64,000 nt of DNA from Rhodohalobacter sp. SW132 (GTDB taxonomy: Bacteria > Bacteroidota > Rhodothermia > Balneolales > Balneolaceae). Of the stretch, positions 42,890 to 51,609 are shown piece by piece. Under the pieces are notes generated by a model. It ran no database searches, was not told the origin of the DNA, and saw only the letters and a list, made by a program, of their open reading frames with translations. Position numbers and translations under genes: made by a program. The DNA lies in NCBI RefSeq assembly GCF_003390325.1, contig NZ_QUOK01000004.1, positions 1 through 64,000 on the forward strand. The letters run 5' to 3'. Position 1 is the first letter of the stretch. The number at the start of each line of letters is the position of its first letter.

Positions 42890-42927
42890 AAGTTATACCT
42901 GTTGGTGTGGTTAAATTGAGATTATAA

Positions 42928-43686
42928 TTACACTTCGTCTTCGTCAGATACCTGATCATCTTTAACTACAACAATTGGCTTGCCTTCTTTCATTAAAATA
43001 ATGGAATCGATCAGCGTAATGGAGCTCTCTTCCATATCTGCAATTATTCGATCGATCTTAGACACGCAGTAGTTATAACCAATCTGCAGAATAATACCTG
43101 CGAGAAGACCGGCTGCTGTTGTCAAAAGTGCAATTTTAATACCACGTGCAACAAGACTTGGTGAGATATCAGCTGCTGCTTCAATAGCGTCAAACGCCTC
43201 AATCATACCTACAACAGTTCCAAGGAATCCAAGCAGAGGGGCGATCGCAATAAAAAGCGCAAGCCACACAAGTCCTCGTTCAAGGAAGCTCATCTCAATG
43301 GAGCCGTAGGTTGTAATTGCTTTTTCCGCGGCTTCAACTCCTTCATCAGCGCGCATAAGTCCGGCCTGAAATACAGAAGCGATTGGACCTCTTGTTTGTG
43401 CGCAAAGTTCCTGGGCTGCCGGAATCCCACCGTCTTGAAGAGCTTGCTGAACATCGAGAATAAATTTTCTTGTGTTAATATCAGCAAGATTGAGAGTGAT
43501 TACTCTCTCGAGAAAAATTGCAAGGCCCAAAATGAGAGCGATCAGCACAGGCCACATCCACTCCTCACCTTCGTTGAATTTTTCTACTAAGACGTTAAAG
43601 AAGCCAGCATCAGTTCCTGCCTGTAGGAAAAAATATCCGAGATCCGCTCCCATTTGAAGAACAGACTGAGCTAAAAGTGAAGTCAT
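42928..43686 (-). CDS. exbB: MotA/TolQ/ExbB proton channel family protein
   Basis: 252 residues. Three TM segments are visible: about 40-62 (MWPVLIALILGLAIFLERVI), about 133-155 (RGLVWLALFIAIAPLLGFLG) and about 175-200 (GIKIALLTTAAGLLAGIILQ). The family signature 'LLGFLGTVVGMIEAFDAIE' in TM2 and 'LTTAAGLLAGI' in TM3 are the proton-path segments. The cytoplasmic loop between TM1 and TM2 includes 'GPIASVFQAGLMRADEGVEA'. It forms the pentamer around the ExbD dimer in the inner membrane. First gene of the exbB-(89 aa)-exbD-exbD operon, with about 300 bp of upstream sequence in which no clear promoter was found. Confidence 0.92.
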   Translation of the reverse strand: MTSLLAQSVLQMGADLGYFFLQAGTDAGFFNVLVEKFNEGEEWMWPVLIALILGLAIFLERVITLNLADINTRKFILDVQQALQDGGIPAAQELCAQTRGPIASVFQAGLMRADEGVEAAEKAITTYGSIEMSFLERGLVWLALFIAIAPLLGFLGTVVGMIEAFDAIEAAADISPSLVARGIKIALLTTAAGLLAGIILQIGYNYCVSKIDRIIADMEESSITLIDSIILMKEGKPIVVVKDDQVSDEDEV

Positions 43687-43986
43687 AAGATTACTCCGCG
43701 TTATGTTTTGGTTTTGGGCTTAATTTAAAGCAAAATGATAGATCATTTGAAACTAAATGTCAAAACGTAGTATGGGTTTTAACAATATTATATTGATCTA
43801 ATCATTCGCATATCAATGATTTAAAATGAGATTTATTAACCAGCTGAGAATTTTAGAAAAACTGAAGTGTAATTTTAACAATTATATTCCGGCTCATCTG
43901 CAATTCATTGCGAGATTGAGCCACAATACTCCGAAACCTTTCTATACATTAAGCTTCAGCAGTTAATAAAGCTTGGCTACAATATA
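43687..43986. other. 300-bp intergenic region without a gene
   Basis: AT-rich sequence between the exbB start and the end of the 1151-residue envelope protein gene. It must contain the exbB operon promoter. No terminator hairpin with a T-run and no repeat stands out. Confidence 0.4.
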
Positions 43987-46900
43987 TTAGAACACAGCAC
44001 TAACTACCAAACGTAATGTTTGAATTATTTGATTTTGTGCTGTAGTCCTTCCATTGTACTGCAAAGATAACCGAACGAGTGATGTTGCGCGGTAATCACT
44101 GTTTAAACTCCATACGATATTTGTACCCGTTCCAATGCCGTCTGTTAATTCAAATTCCGCTTGTCCGGCTGCCGGCCCGTCGATTATAGTGCGCCTCAGT
44201 TGCAGCCGCAGCCGGTTTTGAATTCTATTGAAGAGAAAAAGCTGTGTGCGGTTCTCTACTGAAATAGTTCGTGCTGATGCATCACCACCCGGGGCACGGT
44301 TCCGCTTAAAGCCATAGAGTGTCCTGAATTCGGTTTGTGCGGAACGATTAATAAATAAACTGAAACCCGGTTCTGCCTCAAAACCTGAGATATTAAAGTT
44401 TCGGGATGAAAAGCGTGAGTTTTGATTTTCACTTTCGAGCATACGAAATTGTGACAACAGTCGCAGTGGCCTGCTTACCTGCAATTCTCCTTCAAACAGC
44501 ATTTCACGATTTTTTGCAGTCTGTACTCCTGCTGCGCGCTGAAACAGACTGTTTGATTGATTGTAGGACATCGAAGCTTCTGCTGTGCGTTCTTCACTTC
44601 TCCAGCTTAGCCGCTGCCGAAAAAATTGCTGACCGTTAATGGAAGTTTCTTCATCGAGCAGGACAGATCGGTTCAGAAAATAAACTTTCCGGAGCTCTTC
44701 TTCCCGGCTGGTTTCCCTGATTTCAAATAACGACCGAAGTACAAGATGCTCAAGTGCTCCCGTATCTCTTCCCCGCAAGTGTGCGATCATCTCGCCGATC
44801 CGAAACTCATTTCTTGCCCTTAACGTTACATCGATCACGGGAAGAAGTTCATCGGATGGCACAAACTGCCGAATGTATGTCCCCTCATTGGGTGTGACCT
44901 CCGGAAAGAATTCATCAACCTGCCGAACCCCGTCTTCATTCAGGTCAATCCAGACATACTGGCCAAGTTCAGGCCCTACTTCGATATACGTTTCCTGCAG
45001 AAGTGCTCTGCGCTCGGTGTTGGCTTCGTAAAATAGCTCTCCGTCCGCCAGATTATTCAGCAATGAGTAATTCGTTGCTGAACGCATGAGTACTCCCCGG
45101 CTTCTTGGCGCGGCACTCTCCTGCTGAAATTCATTTTCAAACGTTTTTTGACGAAACTGCACGCTATTTTCAGTTCTGAAACTGTCTGATGGTCTGTATT
45201 CCATCCGAAATCGCTGTGAACGGCTCACAGATTCATCCGCAAGTTGATTATCCAACGGACGCCGGTTCCTTCGATATCCAAGCCCCCCTTCCAGCATTAA
45301 TGAAGAAAGTTGAAGCTGCAGGCCGGGATTGAGATCGTAAAACTGGAGTGATTCTGAGAGCAGATCCCCATCAAGTGTACGCTGATCCCGGTTTTCAGCC
45401 TCCCAGTGAAAAAACGGAGTTACTGTCGATTGGTTCACAGAAAAATCCTGACGGATCGTACCCCGGTTTCTCAGCCAGTCCCCCCTGCGGTTAAGGATTT
45501 CATCCCGGCTGTTTACATAACTTGCCGTGGTGAAAATTTGTGGTACTCCCGATTCCTGCAGCTGAAGTTCACCTTCTGCCCGCCTGCCCTCGAACCTGTT
45601 GCGCTGAAGCTCTCCAGCGTTTAATCGAAGACGTGAACCGGTATCCCTGGTCAGGCCGGCATAGATCGTTGTTTCGCGCTCCTGATCGCCATCCTCTTCT
45701 CGCTGGATATTCCAGCGGCGATCAAACTCAATAACCCGGGGACGATCAAAAAACTCAAACTGTTCGCCGATGTAGTTCTGTTCGATTCCGGCATCAAATG
45801 TGCCCATTCGCGATTCAATGCCGGCTATCGAAAGTTCGCCGTTCACTGCATGATCCACGTTTCCGCTGCCGGTTTCTGAGAAACGGTTCGGATCGAACTC
45901 ACTTATGGCCCATTCCCCGCTCAGCTGAATATGCTCACTTAATTGAAAAGATGAGTTCAGCGACACCATCTGGTGACTCTTCGGGGCCTGCAGCCTGATT
46001 ACCGGCTCATATCTTCCCTGTCCCGGTCCGGCCCACTCATATAAAATACCATTCACCGCACCACCCACTCTTCGATATGATCCATTTCCTTCGCCAAGAT
46101 TTGAGAATCGCACCCTGTATACGCCTCGCGGATCCCCGGGCAGATGCCTGAAAATTTCGTACACTTCCCCATTATATACTGTATCAACCCTTGCGTATTG
46201 CAAATACTGAGCGTCTTCCCGGAATCCAACGGAATCAGCCCCGCTTACAAAAAGCTCATCCTGATCATCTCCAAGATTTCTGAGCCTGTCGATATCTTCA
46301 TCAGAAAGATTCAACTGTGTTGCCGGGTTCTTGTTATCCGCCTCACGAATGTAAGTCGCCCCAACCGACAATCTTCCCCCAGCCAGGTTATCTTCGCTGC
46401 CGCGTGCTGTAAACAGAGTGCGCGTAAAATTTTGAGTGATATATTGAAACTCCACTACAATTCGGGTTTCATCCGTCACCACCAGGTTGTTTGTGAACGT
46501 AATTTCACCCAGGCTATAATCGATAATATATTCATTTTCAGCACCCCGGTTTACTTCATTGCCGTCGATATAAACTGTTTCTGAACCTGCAATCACAATA
46601 ATAAATGCCTCGTTCTCTGCGCCAGATAACCGGTACGGCCCCTGCACACCTTCGAGACCATTGAACCGCTGTGTTCGAAACTGCCCTCTTGCAACCGAAG
46701 CTCCGCCACCAAAATCACCGACAGGCGTGGTGCCGGATCCTACCGCACCCTGTACTCTCCGATTGATGCGTGCAAACCGGCTTTGATCGTACCGAATATC
46801 CACATCACCCAGTTCAAGTTCTCCAACGGGAGCCTGAAGCTGGATGTACACCCTGTCGAACTCACGAATAGTTTGAGTCGTGCCATCCGGCTGAATGGGG

Positions 46901-47463
46901 GTCGACCGATCCGTGAGAGATGCCAGGATCGTAATTTCGTCCGTGATGTTTCCACTCAGATCGAGCCGTAAGCCGCTGTCCAGTGCTAAATCCTGCCGGT
47001 TTCCAACGGTAAAACCCCGGGTTAAGCTGCCACTTTGTGACAGATCGGCCTCTCCAAACAAATCATCGCCGGTAAGAATCTGGCGCCTGACAGGTTCATC
47101 GATTCCGGTCATACCCTGAAGTGTATCATCAATCACCTGAAATTCTCTGAGACGGAAACTCTGAGTAATATCAAACAGTGGTTTTTCATAGGTGATTGCG
47201 ACCTCTGTGTATTCCAAAAAAATCTCTTCAGGGATGTGAAATGATATCATTCCGCTATGCGGATCAAACGTCCACCAATCAGAGTTGATTTCCAGGTCAT
47301 CCGACATTACCTCCACGGTTTCCCAATCGATCAGAAATCCGAGAAAAAAAGTTGTATCACTATCAGCGAGAGTTACCTCTAAGGTGTCCAGATCTGCGCT
47401 CTGAGAGTACGACGGTGCTGCAGCCTGCGTGAGCATCACCACAAGTAGGATAAGCAGTTTTAT
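43987..47463 (-). CDS. very large envelope protein, unknown; probable ATA start codon
   Basis: About 1158 residues. The first standard start in frame (GTG at 47442) would cut the signal peptide in half. Seven codons upstream an ATA (47463-47461) gives 'MKLLILLVVMLTQAAAPSYS', a textbook signal peptide, and no other ATG, GTG or TTG exists before the upstream in-frame stop. The mature protein is rich in beta-strand patterns: 'GLRLDLSGNITDEITILASL', 'LELGDVDIRYDQSRFARINR', 'TVYIDGNEVNRGAENEYIID' and many RG.L and F/Y-alternating segments. It ends 'TAQNQIIQTLRLVVSAVF' with a terminal aromatic as in outer-membrane barrels. I do not recognise a named family. A large outer-membrane barrel with N-terminal Ig-like or plug parts is likely. 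Confidence 0.65.
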   Translation of the reverse strand: MKLLILLVVMLTQAAAPSYSQSADLDTLEVTLADSDTTFFLGFLIDWETVEVMSDDLEINSDWWTFDPHSGMISFHIPEEIFLEYTEVAITYEKPLFDITQSFRLREFQVIDDTLQGMTGIDEPVRRQILTGDDLFGEADLSQSGSLTRGFTVGNRQDLALDSGLRLDLSGNITDEITILASLTDRSTPIQPDGTTQTIREFDRVYIQLQAPVGELELGDVDIRYDQSRFARINRRVQGAVGSGTTPVGDFGGGASVARGQFRTQRFNGLEGVQGPYRLSGAENEAFIIVIAGSETVYIDGNEVNRGAENEYIIDYSLGEITFTNNLVVTDETRIVVEFQYITQNFTRTLFTARGSEDNLAGGRLSVGATYIREADNKNPATQLNLSDEDIDRLRNLGDDQDELFVSGADSVGFREDAQYLQYARVDTVYNGEVYEIFRHLPGDPRGVYRVRFSNLGEGNGSYRRVGGAVNGILYEWAGPGQGRYEPVIRLQAPKSHQMVSLNSSFQLSEHIQLSGEWAISEFDPNRFSETGSGNVDHAVNGELSIAGIESRMGTFDAGIEQNYIGEQFEFFDRPRVIEFDRRWNIQREEDGDQERETTIYAGLTRDTGSRLRLNAGELQRNRFEGRRAEGELQLQESGVPQIFTTASYVNSRDEILNRRGDWLRNRGTIRQDFSVNQSTVTPFFHWEAENRDQRTLDGDLLSESLQFYDLNPGLQLQLSSLMLEGGLGYRRNRRPLDNQLADESVSRSQRFRMEYRPSDSFRTENSVQFRQKTFENEFQQESAAPRSRGVLMRSATNYSLLNNLADGELFYEANTERRALLQETYIEVGPELGQYVWIDLNEDGVRQVDEFFPEVTPNEGTYIRQFVPSDELLPVIDVTLRARNEFRIGEMIAHLRGRDTGALEHLVLRSLFEIRETSREEELRKVYFLNRSVLLDEETSINGQQFFRQRLSWRSEERTAEASMSYNQSNSLFQRAAGVQTAKNREMLFEGELQVSRPLRLLSQFRMLESENQNSRFSSRNFNISGFEAEPGFSLFINRSAQTEFRTLYGFKRNRAPGGDASARTISVENRTQLFLFNRIQNRLRLQLRRTIIDGPAAGQAEFELTDGIGTGTNIVWSLNSDYRATSLVRLSLQYNGRTTAQNQIIQTLRLVVSAVF

Positions 47464-47623
47464 GTAGCTGGATATCGGGATAAAGAAACCTGTTTTGCGC
47501 TTGAACGAGGAGCTCCAATGTAAGAATCCCTGCTGATTTTTTATATATCCGCCACTTGTGAATTAACGGAGCAATCTGATCTGAATAATTCTGCGTATCC
47601 CGATATCAGAGTTTGATACCATG

Positions 47624-48280
47624 CTAAACTTTCTGATTCCTCAGAATAAAACCGACCGCTATTAGAAAGATAAGAGATCCCCAAAACATCCACTCTCTCT
47701 CGTTCAAGACTGGCAATACTTCTGCAGGAGATGAATAAATCGAATAAAATAGGTTTGAGGATCGGGTAGCTGCAGGCTGGAAAGGAGAGTCTGAAACTCC
47801 GGAAACAAAGATCTCAGTAGAAACCTGTTTAGTTTTGGGAGGCAGGCATGAGCGATCATCACACACCTGGTAAAGAACTTCGATCGTTACGTTTTGTATA
47901 CCTCTGCTGGTGGTATCGAACGCTACGGGGAGCCTAAACACTGCACGTTCGGAGTGCCAGCCAAGTTCTGCGTTAAAATTGGGATCCAGGACAATCTTAG
48001 GTTCTGTTTCTTCGATGTCTCCCGCCAGGAACAGGTGATCTTCTACAGATGAGAACGTAGTTGGATAAGGCCCCGCATCTGGATCGTTTTTTGCAGAATA
48101 GAGGTGCCAGTCTCCATCAATAGTGGCCGTAACAGAGATCGTAAAGATTTCCCCGGCCTGAACCTCATCGGGAATATCTGAAATTTCATATGAAACAGGG
48201 TCAAGTAACTGGGCCTGTGCTGATAAGACGAACATCAGCAGTAAAAAAAGGGGCAGGAACAATTTGCAGAAATTAACCAT
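47624..48280 (-). CDS. stand-alone nDsbD-like thiol-disulfide domain protein with C-terminal TM
   Basis: 218 residues. A signal peptide (LFLPLFLLLMFVLSAQAQ) is followed by an immunoglobulin-like domain of the DsbD N-terminal (DsbD-alpha, DsbC_2-like) type: 'AGEIFTISVTATIDGDWHLY' and the redox pair in 'VLYQVCDDRSCLPPKT', the expected Y.VC....CLPP motif. A C-terminal TM (about 196-213, 'MFWGSLIFLIAVGFILRN') anchors it. In DsbD this domain passes electrons to periplasmic thiol proteins, but it depends on the eight-TM beta domain and the thioredoxin-like gamma domain, both absent here. It presumably receives electrons from a separate DsbD/CcdA-type protein. It lies just downstream of the ribosomal protein group, apparently in its own unit. 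Confidence 0.8.
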   Translation of the reverse strand: MVNFCKLFLPLFLLLMFVLSAQAQLLDPVSYEISDIPDEVQAGEIFTISVTATIDGDWHLYSAKNDPDAGPYPTTFSSVEDHLFLAGDIEETEPKIVLDPNFNAELGWHSERAVFRLPVAFDTTSRGIQNVTIEVLYQVCDDRSCLPPKTKQVSTEIFVSGVSDSPFQPAATRSSNLFYSIYSSPAEVLPVLNEREWMFWGSLIFLIAVGFILRNQKV

Positions 48281-48496
48281 AAGTTTACTGAAGAGGTACG
48301 GATATGTACTGATTCTGAGATTTACTTAACACCTCATCAAGGCACTTTAGTACAATAGAATCAGAGTTCGGCAATAATGTACTGAATAAGTTGAGTTTAG
48401 GGAATTCACCAAGGTGATCAGAAACCTGATTTATCAAATAGGATTTATAATCTTGATTTCAGAGATCATTTCCCTGAATTGATAGGTTTCGCAAAC

Positions 48497-48528
48497 AAAA
48501 AAGGCTGCTCAAAGAGCAGCCTTTTTTG
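48497..48528 (-). terminator. intrinsic terminator of the rpsF-rpsR-rplI operon
   Basis: AAGGCTGCTC - AAA - GAGCAGCCTT with T- and A-runs on both sides, 30-50 bp after the rplI stop. Confidence 0.9.
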
Positions 48529-48552
48529 AATACAAAGCTGGAAGCTGAATGA

Positions 48553-49011
48553 TCAGGCTTCGTCTTCATCGGCTTTAACTACCCAAATTTTGATCTTTGG
48601 ATTGAGATCGCCAAGAAGATCAATCGTAGCCGTGTATTCACCCAGAGATTTGATATCCTGATCGATGGAGATTTTACGTCTGTCGATCAAAATATCTCTT
48701 TCTTCAAGAGCATCAGCTACATCAATATTTGTAACAGTTCCGTGAATTTTGTCGTCTTCTCCCACGGATGCAGGAATAGTAATGGATGTGGTTTCCAGTT
48801 TCTGAGCGAGTTCTTTCGCTTTTTCAACCGTGAGTTCAGCACGAAGTTCAGCTTCTCGCTGAAGTGCTTCATACTCTTTTACAGCGCCTGCTGTAGCCAT
48901 TACAGCCTTGCCCTGCGGGATCAGAAAATTACGTCCGTAACCCGGCTTCACGTCAACCAGATCACCGGCTGAACCGAGTTTATCAACATCATCTTTTAAT
49001 ATCAGTTTCAT
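48553..49011 (-). CDS. rplI: 50S ribosomal protein L9
   Basis: 152 residues, family-typical. The N-terminal rRNA-binding domain is 'MKLILKDDVDKLGSAGDLVD' followed by 'VKPGYGRNFLIPQGKAVMAT' (the GYGRNFLIP signature), then a long helix (EYEALQREAELRAELTVEKA) and the C-terminal domain ('ITIPASVGEDDKIHGTVTN', 'KIKIWVVKADE'). It binds 23S rRNA near the L1 stalk and helps maintain reading frame. Last gene of rpsF-rpsR-rplI, 14 bp after rpsR and followed by a strong terminator. Confidence 0.98.
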   Translation of the reverse strand: MKLILKDDVDKLGSAGDLVDVKPGYGRNFLIPQGKAVMATAGAVKEYEALQREAELRAELTVEKAKELAQKLETTSITIPASVGEDDKIHGTVTNIDVADALEERDILIDRRKISIDQDIKSLGEYTATIDLLGDLNPKIKIWVVKADEDEA

Positions 49012-49025
49012 TCGATTGCTCCGGT

Positions 49026-49277
49026 TTATCTTAGATTTTCAGTTACATAAGGAATAAGTGCCATAAATCGGGCTCTTTTAACAGCTGTTGAAAACTGACG
49101 CTGATGGCGTGCACTATTGCCGGTTACACGACGAGGTAAAATTTTGCCTTGGTCGTTTATAAATCGAAGCAGAGTTTCGGTGTCTTTGTAATCGATGTAC
49201 TCGATTCCTGCTTTTGTAAATTTACACTCTTTTGTTTTTAAGTGTCCTTTTTTCGGATGGGATGGATTATTAATCAT
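49026..49277 (-). CDS. rpsR: 30S ribosomal protein S18
   Basis: 83 residues. Hallmarks of bS18 are '[19 protein letters not shown]', '[20 protein letters not shown]' and '[19 protein letters not shown]'. The basic centre binds 16S rRNA in the platform next to S6. It carries a single Cys at the start of the conserved part, so it is not a zinc-ribbon form. Lies 14 bp from the rpsF stop and 14 bp from rplI; the usual ssb gene between rpsF and rpsR of many bacteria is absent. Confidence 0.98.
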   Translation of the reverse strand: MINNPSHPKKGHLKTKECKFTKAGIEYIDYKDTETLLRFINDQGKILPRRVTGNSARHQRQFSTAVKRARFMALIPYVTENLR

Positions 49278-49291
49278 AGTAGTGGGGTTTA

Positions 49292-49675
49292 TTAATTATC
49301 GTCAGTGTTTTCTTCCTCTTCGAGATCTTCAAATATGACCGGCAGATCTCCTTTTTTCTTGAGATCGTAGTGGCGCTTCATTTTTGCATCATATTTGAGC
49401 GTCAGGTAACGCATGATGTCATCATGGATTCTCATGTTTCTCTCTACAGGTTCAATGGCTGTTTTAGGTGCATTGAAATAGAGGTTCACATAATAGCCGG
49501 AGTTTTTCTTCTCAATCGGATAGGCAAGCTGTTTTACTCCCCACTCATCGGTATCAACTACGTCTCCGCCGTTGTCTTCAATCAGTTTCTGAACGTGATC
49601 AACAAGTTCTTTAAATTTTTCGTCATCCAGAACCGGGTTCAGGATGTACGTCATTTCATAAAATTCTTTTTTCAT
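49292..49675 (-). CDS. rpsF: 30S ribosomal protein S6
   Basis: 127 residues from the ATG at 49675 ([20 protein letters not shown]). A frame from 49702 adds nine residues that homologues lack. The ferredoxin-like S6 fold is seen in '[19 protein letters not shown]', '[20 protein letters not shown]', '[20 protein letters not shown]' and '[12 protein letters not shown]'. The acidic C-tail ([12 protein letters not shown]) is typical of the protein. It binds 16S rRNA as a pair with S18, encoded next. First gene of the operon; sequence upstream to 49887 shows no other gene. Confidence 0.97.
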   Translation of the reverse strand: MKKEFYEMTYILNPVLDDEKFKELVDHVQKLIEDNGGDVVDTDEWGVKQLAYPIEKKNSGYYVNLYFNAPKTAIEPVERNMRIHDDIMRYLTLKYDAKMKRHYDLKKKGDLPVIFEDLEEEENTDDN

Positions 49676-49886
49676 CTGAATTTTTCTTTGGTTGTATTCC
49701 ATTATTGGAAACAGTCACCGATCTATCGCCGGCAACAGAGCCTGTAAAGATAAGCAAGGCTATTCATTAAAACAACGTGAAGCTCCTCTACTTTTTACGA
49801 AAAACCTCAGTTGGATTGTTGAATATTAATTATCAAAGTTCCAAGGCAAAATTCGACGAAACACCCCTCCTAAACTCCCCTTGTTA

Positions 49887-50098
49887 GAGGCTGTGAGGAA
49901 ATTGTTTTCCAAAAAATTGCACTTAAAAAACTAAGATTTCTGCCATTTTCACAGCTCGCAGACTTTCTGACCCACCCCCGTCCCCTCCCTATCGCGCCCT
50001 GACGGGACTTGATAGGGAGGGGAGCTTCAATACAAGCTTTCATACCTTAAAAAATAATGAATGCCTACAAATGAGAGGGTAAATTCTCACACAGCCTC
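49887..50098. repeat. possible MITE-like element with terminal inverted repeats
   Basis: GAGGCTGTGAGGAA (49887-49900) faces the complement of GAGGCTGTGTGAGA (50085-50098), 212 bp apart. The inside has no ORF. It contains a perfect 12-bp stem CCCCTCCCTATC (49982-49993) / GATAGGGAGGGG (50011-50022). The termini resemble those of IS5-like elements, but no clear target-site duplication flanks it. Confidence 0.4.
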
Positions 50099-50154
50099 AT
50101 TAGCGGAGACTTCTACTTGGATACTTCAAGTAGATTATTCATCGAAATGAGGCT
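50093..50154. other. nested hairpin downstream of nuoN
   Basis: AGCCTCATT (50093-50101) pairs with AATGAGGCT (50146-50154), enclosing CTACTTG (50113-50119) / CAAGTAG (50127-50133). It lies 15 bp beyond the nuoN stop and overlaps the end of the MITE-like repeat. It could end the nuo transcript, but there is no T-run. Confidence 0.4.
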
Positions 50155-50168
50155 ACTGTATTCTAACT

Positions 50169-51608
50169 TTAGATCGTGTAGTAAGATGAGATCAGCTCGA
50201 TCAACCCGGAAAACGGAAGAACCGGTTCTACACCATAATAGACCGTAAGGATTGCAAGAAATGCCAGTGTAGATGTAAAGAGCATACTTGGCGTTTTGAG
50301 TTTGAACTCTTTGTGCGCCTCTTTAAAGTACAGATAAACCATTACGCGAAGGTAGTAGTAAACACTCGCTGCGCTTGCAAGTACCCCGATAATTGCCAGG
50401 GGGATCAATCCTGCGTTCACTGCTGCTGCAAATACATAATATTTACCGATAAAACCTACAAACGGAGGAATACCCGCAAGTGAGAACAGAAAGATGGAGA
50501 GCATCACACCCATAACAGGCATTTTAAAACCGAGCCCTGCATAGCTTTCAATACTTGTGAAATCAATACCGCGGTTTCTCTCGTAAAAGGCGATCACTCC
50601 GAATGCTCCTACGTTCATCAGGGTATAGGCAAAGAGATAGTATAAGACTCCGGAGTATCCCTCTGCTGTACCAGCTGCAAGGCCGACCAATAAATAACCG
50701 GCATGGGCGATACTTGAATAGGCGAGCATCCGCTTTACGTTATCCTGAACAAGTGCGATAAGGTTTCCGATGATCATTGTCAGGATTGCAATCACCTGAA
50801 TTACATTGGTCCAGTCTCCGCCCTCAGCACCCGGAAGCATTCGCGTCATTATCAGAATAAATGCCACAAAAGTTGCTGATTTTGCAGCTGTTGCCATAAA
50901 GGCGGTTAATGTTGTAGGAGTACCTTCGTATACATCAGGGGTCCACATGTGAAAGGGAACAGCGCCAAGCTTAAAGAATATCCCCACAAGTAAGAGTCCG
51001 GAACCACCAAGAAGCAGCAAAGACGGCTCGGCAGCAGCGGCAATTTCATTAAAGTTTGTGTGCCCGGTCGCCCCGTAAATCAGCGCAATACCGTAGAGCA
51101 AAAATCCTGTTGCAAAAGCACCTAATAAAAAATATTTGAGTGCAGCCTCTGCTCCTGTTTTTTCCTCAGATATCAGGCCGGCCAGCACAAAAAGACAGAT
51201 AGACATTGTTTCCAATCCCAGGAAAAATGAGATCAAGTCGTTCGAAGTTGCAAGTGCAAGCATTCCTACCGTTGCAAAAAGGATCATTGCATATACACTT
51301 CCGTCGTGCAGATGAAGTTCATTGAGATAATCCCTGGATATCATCACACAAAAAAGAGTACCGGCAAGCACTACTGCAGACCCAAAAGAACCTACCCCGC
51401 CGTATACAATCATCCCTGAAAATGCCACTCCGGTCTCCCCGAACATTGCTGGAAAGACAGCCACAAGCGCAGCAAAAATACCAGCAATTGAGAGTGCATA
51501 CACCGTATCAGCACTCTTTTTATACGCATCTAACAAGAGTGCTAAAAGCCCGGTTACAGCAATGATAATACCGGGTAAAAAAGCCAATAAATCGTGGGTA
51601 TAGTTCAT
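50169..51608 (-). CDS. nuoN: NADH-quinone oxidoreductase subunit N
   Basis: 479 residues, about 14 TM segments, proton-channel antiporter fold. Typical NuoN features: 'MILFATVGMLALATSNDLIS', then 'FFLGLETMSICLFVLAGL' with the TM5 Glu, 'GIFFKLGAVPFHMWTPDVYE' with the TM7 Lys and 'GTPTTLTAFMATAAKSATFV' with the TM8 Lys, and 'VQDNVKRMLAYSSIAHAGYL'. It is one of three proton-pumping subunits in the membrane arm of complex I. It is the last gene of the leftward nuoL-nuoM-PCD-nuoN group; nuoA-K are not adjacent. Confidence 0.96.
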   Translation of the reverse strand: MNYTHDLLAFLPGIIIAVTGLLALLLDAYKKSADTVYALSIAGIFAALVAVFPAMFGETGVAFSGMIVYGGVGSFGSAVVLAGTLFCVMISRDYLNELHLHDGSVYAMILFATVGMLALATSNDLISFFLGLETMSICLFVLAGLISEEKTGAEAALKYFLLGAFATGFLLYGIALIYGATGHTNFNEIAAAAEPSLLLLGGSGLLLVGIFFKLGAVPFHMWTPDVYEGTPTTLTAFMATAAKSATFVAFILIMTRMLPGAEGGDWTNVIQVIAILTMIIGNLIALVQDNVKRMLAYSSIAHAGYLLVGLAAGTAEGYSGVLYYLFAYTLMNVGAFGVIAFYERNRGIDFTSIESYAGLGFKMPVMGVMLSIFLFSLAGIPPFVGFIGKYYVFAAAVNAGLIPLAIIGVLASAASVYYYLRVMVYLYFKEAHKEFKLKTPSMLFTSTLAFLAILTVYYGVEPVLPFSGLIELISSYYTI

Positions 51609-51609
51609 A

